21,083 nucleotides of DNA from Thermotogaceae bacterium (GTDB taxonomy: Bacteria > Thermotogota > Thermotogae > Thermotogales > Thermotogaceae), in contig JAGHBG010000059.1 in assembly GCA_021161105.1 (NCBI GenBank), positions 1-21,083 of the forward strand. The letters run 5' to 3'. Numbering within the stretch: the first letter of the stretch is position 1; each line of letters opens with the position of its first letter. The notes beneath the pieces were generated by a model, which saw nothing but the letters and a program-made list of their open reading frames with translations, was not told where the DNA came from and did not search any database. A program made the position numbers and the translations under genes. This document shows positions 1 to 7,822 of the stretch, one piece after another.

Positions 1-41
1 AGATATAGGTGATCTGTTACAGACTATATTTTACCATAATA

Positions 42-130
42 TGGTGTGTTGTAGAACGAATTTTTTGAAAAATTAAAAAATCGTTCTGCTATAGAACGAA
101 TTTTATACAAAATCGTTCTTCTTCAGAACG
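42..130. repeat. cluster of spaced palindromes, CGTTCT-N5-AGAACG
   Basis: Two exact copies of the 17-bp palindrome CGTTCT-N5-AGAACG lie at 82-98 and 114-130, 32 bp apart. A degenerate copy with only a good right half (AGAACG at 53-58) lies at 42-58. The intervening A/T tracts are also complementary, so 53-87 and 93-119 can each fold into a long hairpin: AGAACGA, one bulged A and a T run on one side, an A run and TCGTTCT on the other. The cluster is downstream of the minus-strand methyltransferase. It could be a terminator region, a multi-site operator for a gene left of the window, or the end of a small repeat element. There is a possible leftward -10 (TAAAAT, 28-33) beside it. Its function is unknown. 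Confidence 0.6.
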
Positions 131-202
131 CATGTTTTTCCAGACAGATTTATCGCTAAAGCTGTTAAAGAATGTAAGCTTTTGAGGATGCTTAAAAACC
201 CT

Positions 203-1000
203 TCAACCTTTCTCAATCGTTGCATAAATTACCCCGCTGTTTTTGCTGCCGATGTAGTTTGTAATTCCAAGTCTTTTGAACAGCGTGTCTTTCATGTGGG
301 ATTTAAGAACAACTCTTTTTTTCGCTACTTTTATCATTTCCTGAAGGTCTTCTTTGTTTAAAGTATCGTAAGAGGCAAAGGGCCGTATGGGATTTATGGA
401 GTTTGATTCATAGACGGGATTTTCAAACATTGGATCGCAATATACGATGTCAACAGAGTTTTCAGGAAGGCTTTTTATATACTCTCTGAAGTCTGCATTT
501 AGCACTGTGATTCTTTTTAATGCTTCGTTAATCCATTTGGTTTTTGATGTATAGTTTTCAATTCCCCATTTTACAATTCTGCAGACATGCGGGGATTTTT
601 CTATGCCAATTACTTTTCCTTTTGGCAGAAAATGAGCTATAAGTATTGCTTCAGCTCCAAGACCAAGGGTCGTGTCCAGGACCACTTCATTTCCTTCAAG
701 CTTTAAGGATTTAATCAGGTAATCTTCCCCACCTGAATTTAAATTTCTCATTCTAACCTTCGCTGTAGCGGGATGGAAGAAAAACTCCCCGCCTTTCCAC
801 CTTATAACAAGTCTTCCGCCATGTTCGACTACATAGTAGAAGTCAATTTCTCCTTTCTTCAGGAGATCTGATAATTCCCTTCTTGGCACATACTCAACGC
901 CAAGTTCCTTTGAAAGCTTTTTTGCTATTTCTACCTGACTTTTTTTGGGTTTATGAGAGGTTGTAACAACGAATCTTTCAAAATTTTGTGTCTGTGGCAT
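203..1000 (-). CDS. RsmJ/YpiP-like SAM-dependent methyltransferase
   Basis: Predicted class I S-adenosylmethionine methyltransferase of 265 residues, probably acting on RNA in the cytoplasm. An N-terminal region of about 95 residues (VTTSHKPKK, then FHPATAKVR near 75-83) precedes a Rossmann domain. That domain has motif I VVLDTTLGLGAEA (about 107-118), an acidic residue after strand 2 in GIEKSP (about 132-137) and the signature DIVYCDPMFENP (about 184-195). DPMF is typical of RsmJ, the 16S rRNA m2G1516 methyltransferase, and of the Bacillus YpiP group. The N-terminal region looks more like YpiP. I chose ATG 1000 because a TTG at 1012 would sit directly against the GAGGGG ribosome binding site. 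The gene overlaps the end of the upstream small membrane protein by 23 nt, so it is the last gene of the operon. The substrate is not shown by the sequence. Confidence 0.8.
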   Translation of the reverse strand: MPQTQNFERFVVTTSHKPKKSQVEIAKKLSKELGVEYVPRRELSDLLKKGEIDFYYVVEHGGRLVIRWKGGEFFFHPATAKVRMRNLNSGGEDYLIKSLKLEGNEVVLDTTLGLGAEAILIAHFLPKGKVIGIEKSPHVCRIVKWGIENYTSKTKWINEALKRITVLNADFREYIKSLPENSVDIVYCDPMFENPVYESNSINPIRPFASYDTLNKEDLQEMIKVAKKRVVLKSHMKDTLFKRLGITNYIGSKNSGVIYATIEKG

Positions 1001-1322
1001 TTTCCTGATCAACCCCTCTGTTTTCTGGAAGGGACATTAATTTCTTTCTTTCCATTTCATATTTCATCAATTCCTCTTCCCGCATTTCTTTCAATTTCTC
1101 AATGAGAAGTTTTTTCTCATTTATCTGGTTTTGAAGCTCTGTATATTTCGCCCTTAAGTACCTGTTCTCTTCACTGTTTTTAAAGTACCAGTAAAATGTA
1201 ACAGCAACCGATGTTGCGATAAAACCAATAATAAGAATCGCAACGATTTTAAAGCCTATACTGCTTATTTTCTTCTTTCTCCTTTTTTTATACCTGCCAT
1301 ATCTGCCCATAGCTTTTATCAC
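978..1322 (-). CDS. small membrane protein, one TM helix plus coiled coil
   Basis: A 114-residue protein I cannot assign to a named family. It has a very basic N-terminus (RYKKRRKKK, about 10-18), one transmembrane segment (about 22-46) and a charged heptad-like helix (about 50-95, rich in E, K, L and M). It ends in a polar tail. Basic start, single helix and coiled coil are the topology of FtsL/DivIC divisome proteins, but that is shape only. The GTG start at 1322 overlaps the TGA of the permease by 4 nt (GTGA), indicating translational coupling. ATG 1310 is an alternative start. Its 3' end overlaps the methyltransferase. The topology predicts a cytoplasmic N-terminus and an external coiled coil. 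Confidence 0.65.
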   Translation of the reverse strand: MIKAMGRYGRYKKRRKKKISSIGFKIVAILIIGFIATSVAVTFYWYFKNSEENRYLRAKYTELQNQINEKKLLIEKLKEMREEELMKYEMERKKLMSLPENRGVDQENATDTKF

Positions 1323-3577
1323 TTCAATCCGCTTCTTGCAATTCCTCTTATAAAGTACTTTTGCAGGAACAGGAATAAAAGTATTACAGGAAGCACGGAG
1401 AATGTAGAAGCAGCCATCAGCTGATTGTAAACAGTTCCAGCTTCTGAACTGAATGTATGGAGTCCAACAGGGAGCGTTCTGTATTTACTGCTGTTTGTAA
1501 CGATGAGCACCCACAGGAAAGCATTCCAGCTTCCCACGAACTTAAGCAAAGCACCCGTTATTATAACAGGCTTTGAAAGCGGAACTGCTATTGTCCACAG
1601 ATATCTCCAGCTGGAACATCCGTCTATTTTTGCGGCATCGTAAAGCTCTCTTGGCAGAGTTAAAAAGTGCTGTCTTATAAGGAATATCGCAAAGACCGAC
1701 ACAATCCATGGAACAATTAATGCATAGTAAGTGTCTATCCATCCAAGTTTTGTTATAGTTATAAAGTTAGGCACCAGAAGAACCTCACCGGGAACCATCA
1801 TTGTTGCCAGGAACAAACCGAATATAAAATCCCTTCCAGGAAAGCTTAATATGGCAAAAGCAAAGGCTGCCATGGATGCCAGTATGACTTCAAGAACTGT
1901 TGTGGCTGTGGCAACGAATACTGTGTTTGCATAATACCTGCCAAAAGGAGCTGCATGCCACGCATCTACATAGTTCTGGAATATATTTTTCACTATTTCA
2001 CCAAAGTTAAAGAAAACAGCTACCCTTATCCTGTCATCATAAAAGTTTATCGAGTGGACAGAGAAATCTACAGCGATGGTTTGCTTCGTCATATCTTTGC
2101 CCTTCATGATATGGGTCTTAACGGATTTGACAATCTCTGGAGCGGGATTTTCCAGTATAACCATTGTATCAACTGCATTTATGTATCTTTCTCTGACATC
2201 GTTATATTCTTTTCTGTATTCTTTATCCATGTAGTAGATTTTCCGGACAAAGTTCATCGGATCAACTTTCAAATTTTTCTGCAATCGTTCAGCAATTGAT
2301 TTTATAGCATTTAAGGATGTCTTCAAACCTTCCATCTTGTAAAATTCTTTATATTCTTCCATGTTTTCCGCAATTTTGACGACATCATCTGTGTACCTGT
2401 TAACAAATTCCATTATGTTCCCGTAATTTATGTAATCTTCGAAGTTTATATTTTTACCATAAGATACATCAAGGCACTTTTTCACAAGGTTTTCTACATC
2501 CCTAAATACAGCCAGCGTTTCAACTTCCGAGCTGATCAGGCTGTTTTCTATTTCTTTCAATATCTCTTCATTTTTACTGTTTTTCTTTTCTTCCAGCAGA
2601 GCATCAATAGTAGTCCATAAAGAATCAGGTGATTTTTTTGCCCTTTTTTCTATACTACTCCATATCCATGGGTAATCTTTTGATAGATAATTTTTTAAAG
2701 AATCGTATTTTTCACTTTTTGTTTTAAACCTCGCTACTATCTCATTCTCTTCGAACCTGTCGTCCTGAACCTTAACAAGAGCGTCCAATACATCCACATA
2801 CGCATGGTAAGGTGCAAATGAGCTTTCTACCGGTTTAAGTACCTTTGCTTCAATGAAGTTCAAAAGCAATTTTGCCTGTCGAGTGTTAAGTGCTGGAGTA
2901 CTTCCTGCTCCTTTTTTAAATTCGGAGAAAATTTTTAAAATCTCGTTAACATCGCTTTTTGATAAAAATAACGCCATACTATCGTATATACCTTCTGATT
3001 TTACCTTCAGTTCCGCCAATGCTCCCTGAAGTTTATGTATATACGATGATAAGTTGTTTTTATCTTCTTCGTCACTGACCCTTATGTTCACCATTTTGCT
3101 CACTGTTTTTAAGGCGTTAAGGGATTTTGTTACATTTGAAATTACAGTATCGTAAAATGCAGTTTTGGAAAGGTAATTTTCCAGAGTCTTTAGCTGATAT
3201 GTAACAAAATCTCCTGTGCTTTTAAAGTCTGCAGGTTTCTTTGAGAACAGGTCTTTGTAGTTTTCATATATCGCATGGAACTTTCCTTCTGGAATATCAT
3301 ATGAGTATGATGGTGTTGATTCAAACAGTATGTGCACCTTTCCTCTAAGAAAGGCGTCATCGTTAACCACCAGGGTCAAAGAATCGCCAGAATAGTCTTT
3401 CTCTATTTTAACCTCTCTTTTTGACAGAAAATTCTTTGTACCCCATTTTGGAGGCCATTGCTCCACCTCGCCAGGCAACTTTATGGATGTAACCACCATC
3501 CAGGCAAAAGGCATCAACATAGCGACTGCACCGATGATTAACAAAACATAAACTAAAATCCCTCCGAGACCCTTCAC
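1319..3577 (-). CDS. MalG-type ABC sugar permease with ~500-residue insert
   Basis: Inner-membrane subunit of a carbohydrate ABC importer, 752 residues where the family usually has about 270-300. Residues 1-33 form the first helix (GILVYVLLIIGAVAML) with the typical MPFAWMVVTSIK ending. The canonical permease resumes at about 546 and holds the remaining five helices. The EAA loop contacting the ATPase is ELYDAAKIDG at about 645-654, followed by WRYLWTIAVPLSKP. In between, residues of about 35-540 form a mostly helical, charged, soluble region. It sits after TM1, so it should be extracytoplasmic. The GTG start at 3577 follows GAGGTGG by 4 nt and lies 17 nt after mnmA. No binding protein, second permease or ATPase is adjacent, so partners must be encoded elsewhere. 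I recall unusually long MalG proteins in Thermotogales, but could not check this. Confidence 0.85.
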   Translation of the reverse strand: MKGLGGILVYVLLIIGAVAMLMPFAWMVVTSIKLPGEVEQWPPKWGTKNFLSKREVKIEKDYSGDSLTLVVNDDAFLRGKVHILFESTPSYSYDIPEGKFHAIYENYKDLFSKKPADFKSTGDFVTYQLKTLENYLSKTAFYDTVISNVTKSLNALKTVSKMVNIRVSDEEDKNNLSSYIHKLQGALAELKVKSEGIYDSMALFLSKSDVNEILKIFSEFKKGAGSTPALNTRQAKLLLNFIEAKVLKPVESSFAPYHAYVDVLDALVKVQDDRFEENEIVARFKTKSEKYDSLKNYLSKDYPWIWSSIEKRAKKSPDSLWTTIDALLEEKKNSKNEEILKEIENSLISSEVETLAVFRDVENLVKKCLDVSYGKNINFEDYINYGNIMEFVNRYTDDVVKIAENMEEYKEFYKMEGLKTSLNAIKSIAERLQKNLKVDPMNFVRKIYYMDKEYRKEYNDVRERYINAVDTMVILENPAPEIVKSVKTHIMKGKDMTKQTIAVDFSVHSINFYDDRIRVAVFFNFGEIVKNIFQNYVDAWHAAPFGRYYANTVFVATATTVLEVILASMAAFAFAILSFPGRDFIFGLFLATMMVPGEVLLVPNFITITKLGWIDTYYALIVPWIVSVFAIFLIRQHFLTLPRELYDAAKIDGCSSWRYLWTIAVPLSKPVIITGALLKFVGSWNAFLWVLIVTNSSKYRTLPVGLHTFSSEAGTVYNQLMAASTFSVLPVILLFLFLQKYFIRGIARSGLK

Positions 3578-3594
3578 ACAACCACCTCACAGGT

Positions 3595-4593
3595 TTAATT
3601 ATACCCTCTTTCTATAACACCAGATAAGACAACCTGATCCTTTATATAAAATACCGCAATCTGTCCTGGAGTTACAGCAAAGACTTTTTTCTCAAACTCA
3701 ACGAGGGCTTTACTTTCTCTAATTTTAACAAAACCTTTAACTTCTTTAAAATTGCTCCTCACTTTCACCATAGCTTCAAATCTATCCGGGAGATTCTCTA
3801 AAAAATTCAGATTGGAAACTTCCATGTATTTAGACATAACATCTTCCTTACCCGATAGAACTACCACGTTTTTCTCCGGGATTATCTTAAAAACATACAT
3901 TCTCTTTCCCATGGAAATCCCGAGCCCTCTTCTCTGCCCAACGGTGTAATTAAAGTATCCTTCGTGCTCTCCCAGCCTGTCTCCATTTTTATCCAGAAAA
4001 ACTCCCTTTGATACTTCAAGCCCGGCACCTTTCATAAATTCTTTCAATGTTGTCCCTCTTAGAAAGCAGACATCCTGAGATTCCTTTCCATGAGGTATAC
4101 CCAGTTTTTCCGCTATCTTTATAACTTCTGACTTTGTCATATAACCTAAAGGAAAATAAATTTTCTTTAACTTCTCCTTTTCAACAGATGATACAAAGTA
4201 AGATTGATCTTTTTTCTCCTTCTTTGCCTTGTAAAGTTTTCCATCCTCCGCCACAGCATAGTGACCCGTTACAATCAAATCAAAGTCATTCCATAGAGGC
4301 TTTACCAGCTTTCCAAATTTAATCTTTCTGTTACAAAAATAGCATGGATTTGGTGTTCTTCCTTTTTTGTATTCGTTAATAAAATAATCCATTATTTCTT
4401 TCCTGAAAACTCCCCTTACATCATAACTGACAAAATTTATCTTAAGTTTTTCCGCTACTTCCCCTGCCTTTTTTTCGTCTTCTCCCTGCAAATGAACCAT
4501 GTGGACAGCTGTTACATCGTGCCCCTGTTCTTTCATCAAATAAGCCGCTACAGAGCTATCCACACCTCCACTCAAAAGCACCGCTACTTTCAT
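3595..4593 (-). CDS. mnmA: tRNA-specific 2-thiouridylase MnmA
   Basis: Cytoplasmic enzyme that activates U34 of tRNA-Lys, -Glu and -Gln with ATP and inserts sulfur to make 2-thiouridine. The 332 residues show the PP-loop SGGVDSS (8-14). The catalytic cysteine pair lies in TPNPCYFCN (Cys87, with Cys84 beside it) and ESQDVCF (Cys176). TGHYAV is at 109-114, KDQSYFV at 128-134 and GQRRGLGI in the C-terminal part. The protein is about 25-30 residues shorter than typical MnmA. The shortfall lies between the PP-loop and the first catalytic cysteine, where the usual loop after the second strand is reduced to VHLQGEDEKK. The ATG start at 4593 has an AAGGA ribosome binding site. It is the first gene of a unit that continues into the permease after 17 nt. 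Confidence 0.95.
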   Translation of the reverse strand: MKVAVLLSGGVDSSVAAYLMKEQGHDVTAVHMVHLQGEDEKKAGEVAEKLKINFVSYDVRGVFRKEIMDYFINEYKKGRTPNPCYFCNRKIKFGKLVKPLWNDFDLIVTGHYAVAEDGKLYKAKKEKKDQSYFVSSVEKEKLKKIYFPLGYMTKSEVIKIAEKLGIPHGKESQDVCFLRGTTLKEFMKGAGLEVSKGVFLDKNGDRLGEHEGYFNYTVGQRRGLGISMGKRMYVFKIIPEKNVVVLSGKEDVMSKYMEVSNLNFLENLPDRFEAMVKVRSNFKEVKGFVKIRESKALVEFEKKVFAVTPGQIAVFYIKDQVVLSGVIERGYN

Positions 4594-4632
4594 AAAAAAT
4601 TCACCATTCCTTTCAATAACAACGCTGCCTTC

Positions 4633-4651
4633 ACAGTATCACTGTATTATG
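4633..4651 (-). promoter_or_regulatory. -10 element with adjacent dyad upstream of mnmA
   Basis: On the minus strand CATAAT (4646-4651) is a plausible -10. It is followed at once by the dyad ACAGT-GAT-ACTGT (4633-4645), which would cover the transcription start, a place where a repressor could act. The -35 match is poor, and the region overlaps the end of the exporter gene, so this is a candidate only. Confidence 0.35.
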
Positions 4652-4679
4652 CCATAAAATCAGGAAAAATTAAAAAATT

Positions 4680-6809
4680 CTATTTCCTGTAAAACTTTTC
4701 AAGAAGAGTTGGAAGCAATGTTAAACTCAGAAGCGAACTCGCCGTCATGGAAACCCACATCATCTCTGACAGGTATGTATGAACGGTTAGTGGAGATAAA
4801 AGCAGAACCGAATATCCTATAGCAAGCCCCATTGCGTTGGCAAGAATAGGCCTTGATGCAGAGGTAACAGTTTTTTCGGCATTTTTGTAATATCTAAATA
4901 GAGCCACCAGATGAATGGAATAATCTATTCCAACCCCAATAACTATACTTGCCATGGTAACAGTTACTATGCTCAGATCTATATTTGCATATCCGAAAAA
5001 TCCAAAGAGGGTTATCAATGTGGCAACTATCGGCATTAAAGAGAAGAAAGCAACAATAATGCTCCTTTGAGAGAGTATCAACATTAAAAACACCAGACTT
5101 AAAGATAAAGCGATGGATTTTATCTGCTGAATGATTATTCCGTCGTTCATTTCCTTTATGGTAAACGGTATACCATAAGAAATTCCTCCCGCATCTTTAA
5201 CAGATTTTTCAATATAGGTTAAAGTTTCACTTTTATGATCTCTGGGAAAAATGATTATGTTAACATCTTTATCCTTTGTGTTGATCAGATTTTCGATGTT
5301 CTTACTCTCAAATCTTCTCATCAGAGAAAACAGGAATTTTGCTTTTGGCAGACTGTCAGGGTATTCCCTATTATCGCCGTATAGTTTCCTGTACAGAAAT
5401 CCCATTATATCGTAAATGGAATAACTTTTTACGACAAATTCCTTTGATAAGGATCTTTCAAAATTGAGGATTCTGGTGGCATTATCAGGATCAAGAGGAT
5501 CATTATCAAAACTGAGCACGCCAAAAACCGGAAGGGTCTGATTAAATGTTTCGAAAATAAATTCAGCGTTTTTCCTTATCTTTGTGTGTTTTTTATACAT
5601 GTCAAACATATTGAAGTTTGTTTTAATCATAAACATTCCCGGAATAAAGGCTATCACAAGTACTATTGTAAATATATAAGAGTGTCCTTTCAGCCATGTG
5701 ATAAACTTCACTACTTTTTCCCGTCCGGAACTTTCTTTTATTTTAAAAACATGATCTCTGGATAGAAGAAATGCAGGGAGAAACAGCCAGGTAGCAGCTC
5801 CAGCCAGGAAAATACCAGCTGCAGCATATAACCCCATCTGGGCTATTGCTTTTGAGTTTATCACCACAAGAGATGCAAAACCGGCCATCGTTGTTAAAGT
5901 GGTCATTATCATGGCTTTTCCTACTATTTGAAGGGTGGAAAGGACTGCTTCTTTGTATCCTTTTTTTCTCCTTTCTTCGATGTAATGAGACATAAAATGG
6001 AGTCCATCAGCACTTCCAAGAATTAGAGTGAATATAGGTACAAGAACTGTCAAAGTGGTTATTTCTCCTGTTGCCCACCCCATGAGTCCAAGACTCCACA
6101 GCGCACCGAGCCCCGCTGGTACTATTGATAAAAGTGTAGCCTGTTTGTTCCCAAGCTGCCATTTGAAAACCAGAAAAATTATTAAGAAAGCCGATGGTGG
6201 GATAGTGAAAAGTATCACCAGGATGTAATCAACAAGTTTTTCCTGAATATACAAATTTCCAGATAGTCTGTAATTTTTCCCTTCAAACTCTTTTTCAATA
6301 GACTTAATCACTTTCCTTGCATCTGAATCGGGGGCCAAAATTATGTTAAACAGGGCATAATATTTGCCGTCTTTTTTTGCAATTAAATCTACTACTTTTT
6401 TCTCTTTTACATAATCAACTATATTCTTGAAATTTTCTTCTGTAATCTTATCTATTTTCTCAAGCCTTAGAAAACCCGCAGGGATAGAATCAGGAACAGC
6501 GCTTATTACTGCAGAAACACCGTTTATATTCTTGAGGATTTTTTCGGTATTTTTAATGAAATTCAGCCCTTCAAGCGTGTATATATCGCCGTCGTATTCC
6601 ACAACAAACATGAGCATATCTTGAGAATTGAACTCTTCAGAATACTTCTTTAGAAGCTCCTCCTGCACAGACTTTGTTGGCACAAAAGTTCCATAGCTTG
6701 TGTTTATCCTTATTCTCAGGAGCCCAAAGAAAGCTATTACATTTATTAGAATTATTATCATCATGACTTTCCTTGAATTTTTAGAAACGAATTCTACATA
6801 TCTTTTCAT
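4680..6809 (-). CDS. MMPL/RND-superfamily exporter
   Basis: Large inner-membrane transporter of 709 residues in the MMPL/patched branch of the RND superfamily, predicted to use the proton gradient to move lipids or other hydrophobic molecules. It shows the duplicated architecture: TM1 (about 12-32), soluble loop (33-190), TM2-6 (about 192-350), TM7 (about 375-395), second loop (396-560) and TM8-12 (about 563-705). Each half has an acidic residue in the equivalent helix, Asp268 in GSADGLHF and Asp629 in GIDYSIH, placed like the proton-relay residues of this superfamily. No membrane-fusion or outer-membrane partner is encoded nearby. Its ATG overlaps the TGA of the DUF1858 gene by 4 nt, and its AGGAGG lies inside that gene. 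The substrate is unknown. Confidence 0.85.
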   Translation of the reverse strand: MKRYVEFVSKNSRKVMMIIILINVIAFFGLLRIRINTSYGTFVPTKSVQEELLKKYSEEFNSQDMLMFVVEYDGDIYTLEGLNFIKNTEKILKNINGVSAVISAVPDSIPAGFLRLEKIDKITEENFKNIVDYVKEKKVVDLIAKKDGKYYALFNIILAPDSDARKVIKSIEKEFEGKNYRLSGNLYIQEKLVDYILVILFTIPPSAFLIIFLVFKWQLGNKQATLLSIVPAGLGALWSLGLMGWATGEITTLTVLVPIFTLILGSADGLHFMSHYIEERRKKGYKEAVLSTLQIVGKAMIMTTLTTMAGFASLVVINSKAIAQMGLYAAAGIFLAGAATWLFLPAFLLSRDHVFKIKESSGREKVVKFITWLKGHSYIFTIVLVIAFIPGMFMIKTNFNMFDMYKKHTKIRKNAEFIFETFNQTLPVFGVLSFDNDPLDPDNATRILNFERSLSKEFVVKSYSIYDIMGFLYRKLYGDNREYPDSLPKAKFLFSLMRRFESKNIENLINTKDKDVNIIIFPRDHKSETLTYIEKSVKDAGGISYGIPFTIKEMNDGIIIQQIKSIALSLSLVFLMLILSQRSIIVAFFSLMPIVATLITLFGFFGYANIDLSIVTVTMASIVIGVGIDYSIHLVALFRYYKNAEKTVTSASRPILANAMGLAIGYSVLLLSPLTVHTYLSEMMWVSMTASSLLSLTLLPTLLEKFYRK

Positions 6810-7093
6810 TTTTTATCCTCCTTTGAGCCGTTGCTTCCAGAATCAGATCCGATATTTAGAGATATGCTCCTTTGTGGGCCACCGTTTTCTTCCACTATCC
6901 TGTTGAGTTTTTCAAGGACTTCGTCAATGTTAAGTCCAAGCTTTTCTGCTTCTTCACCAAGTGTTCCCCACTGCACATCACCACAGACTATAACCTTTAT
7001 TCCCATTTCAAGAAGAGGTGAGATAAGATAGGGGTAGCTTTCTGCAATCTCTTCAAAAGTTGTATCCGCAGTTATCCATCTTTTATCTGCCAT
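6806..7093 (-). CDS. DUF1858 domain protein
   Basis: A 95-residue soluble protein. Residues 1-70 match DUF1858: ITADTTFEEIAESYP, then LLEMGIKVIVCGD, then TLGEEAEKLGLNIDEVLEKLN. In other proteins this small helical domain is associated with hybrid-cluster or redox proteins and often carries a Cys pair. Here only one cysteine (in VIVCGD) is present, so a disulfide or metal-binding role through the usual pair is unlikely for a monomer. A polar Ser/Gly/Asn-rich tail follows. ATG 7093 has GAGGTGATG upstream. The gene overlaps the amidotransferase end by 22 nt and the exporter start by 4 nt, so the three are probably made together. Confidence 0.8.
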   Translation of the reverse strand: MADKRWITADTTFEEIAESYPYLISPLLEMGIKVIVCGDVQWGTLGEEAEKLGLNIDEVLEKLNRIVEENGGPQRSISLNIGSDSGSNGSKEDKK

Positions 7094-7731
7094 TTTTTCA
7101 TCACCTCACCATCTTTGATTTTTAAAGCCTGGCCGTTTTCAAGAGGTTGCATTCCCTTAAAAACGCTTTCTGATGATACAACAACCAGCCCATCTTTCTC
7201 TGCTACGAATAAAGTGTAATAGTCAAAGCCAGCACTGGTCAACCGCAAAGCATAGAGAAAATCATTTTGAAAAACCAGCAGATTGAGCGCTCTGTAATTC
7301 ATTTTAGATAGAGTTTTTGTGCCTTCTTCAAACCCTTCTTCTGCTATGATTCTGAGCACCTGCTCTGTGTCAACACCCAGAACATCTGAAGAGTATTCCT
7401 TCAATGAACCATTGTGAGCAAGTACTGTGAGATTCCCATTCTTATAAAAAGAAAACGGATGGGCCTGATCATCACCTTTCTTTGTTTCTGGAGAAGCCTT
7501 TCTTGCATGGGCTATCAGGATTTTCGCTTTAAAATCTGTTGTTATGTTTTTATCAATTATGCTGTTCTTCGATTTTACAAGCGAAAATATCCCGCAGCTG
7601 TTTAAAGCAAAATATCCAAACCCGTCTTTGTGTGGAGCTTTTTTTCCATCTTTTGCCATTTTCTTCAGTTTGTTCAGATAACCCCTTATAGCAATATCGC
7701 TGATTGATGAAAAAGCCAACATCCTGCACAT
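7072..7731 (-). CDS. class II glutamine amidotransferase (YafJ-like)
   Basis: N-terminal-nucleophile amidohydrolase of 219 residues that should release ammonia from glutamine. The start decides the function. ATG 7731 gives MCRMLAF, placing the nucleophile Cys at position 2, and it has GGAGG 8 nt upstream; a longer GTG-started reading would bury the Cys and include the ribosome binding site. Other family motifs are HKDGFGYFA (usual HPDGWG), AHARKAS, HPF, LAHNGSL and DTEQVL. There is no synthetase or acceptor domain, as in YafJ/Gn-AT_II stand-alone proteins, so the ammonia acceptor is unknown. It is first in a coupled set with DUF1858 and the MMPL exporter, and divergent from ferritin. Confidence 0.88.
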   Translation of the reverse strand: MCRMLAFSSISDIAIRGYLNKLKKMAKDGKKAPHKDGFGYFALNSCGIFSLVKSKNSIIDKNITTDFKAKILIAHARKASPETKKGDDQAHPFSFYKNGNLTVLAHNGSLKEYSSDVLGVDTEQVLRIIAEEGFEEGTKTLSKMNYRALNLLVFQNDFLYALRLTSAGFDYYTLFVAEKDGLVVVSSESVFKGMQPLENGQALKIKDGEVMKKWQIKDG

Positions 7732-7756
7732 ATGATCAGCCTCCACTCACGATCGA

Positions 7757-7807
7757 TAGGTAATTCTATCACTTTAATTACCTAATGTATCATACAAACG
7801 GCATTAG
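7757..7807. promoter_or_regulatory. inverted repeats between amidotransferase and ferritin
   Basis: A perfect 9-bp inverted repeat TAGGTAATT-N10-AATTACCTA spans 7757-7784. A second, CTAATG-N14-CATTAG, spans 7782-7807 and shares its left end with the first. They lie between the amidotransferase start (7731) and the ferritin -10 (7823-7828). On the minus strand a TAGAAT -10-like element sits inside the first repeat. The arrangement suits an operator serving one or both divergent units, perhaps an iron or redox regulator given ferritin, but no known box is matched. Confidence 0.5.
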
Positions 7808-7822
7808 ACTTTTCTAAGATGA

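Noticed and set aside
41..76. 11-codon plus-strand ORF as a leader peptide
   Set aside because: No ribosome binding site and no plus-strand gene follows it; only the palindromes and the methyltransferase 3' end lie downstream.
42..130. CRISPR array
   Set aside because: Repeats are only 17 bp palindromes separated by complementary A/T tracts of uneven length; there are no unique spacers of regular size and no cas genes.
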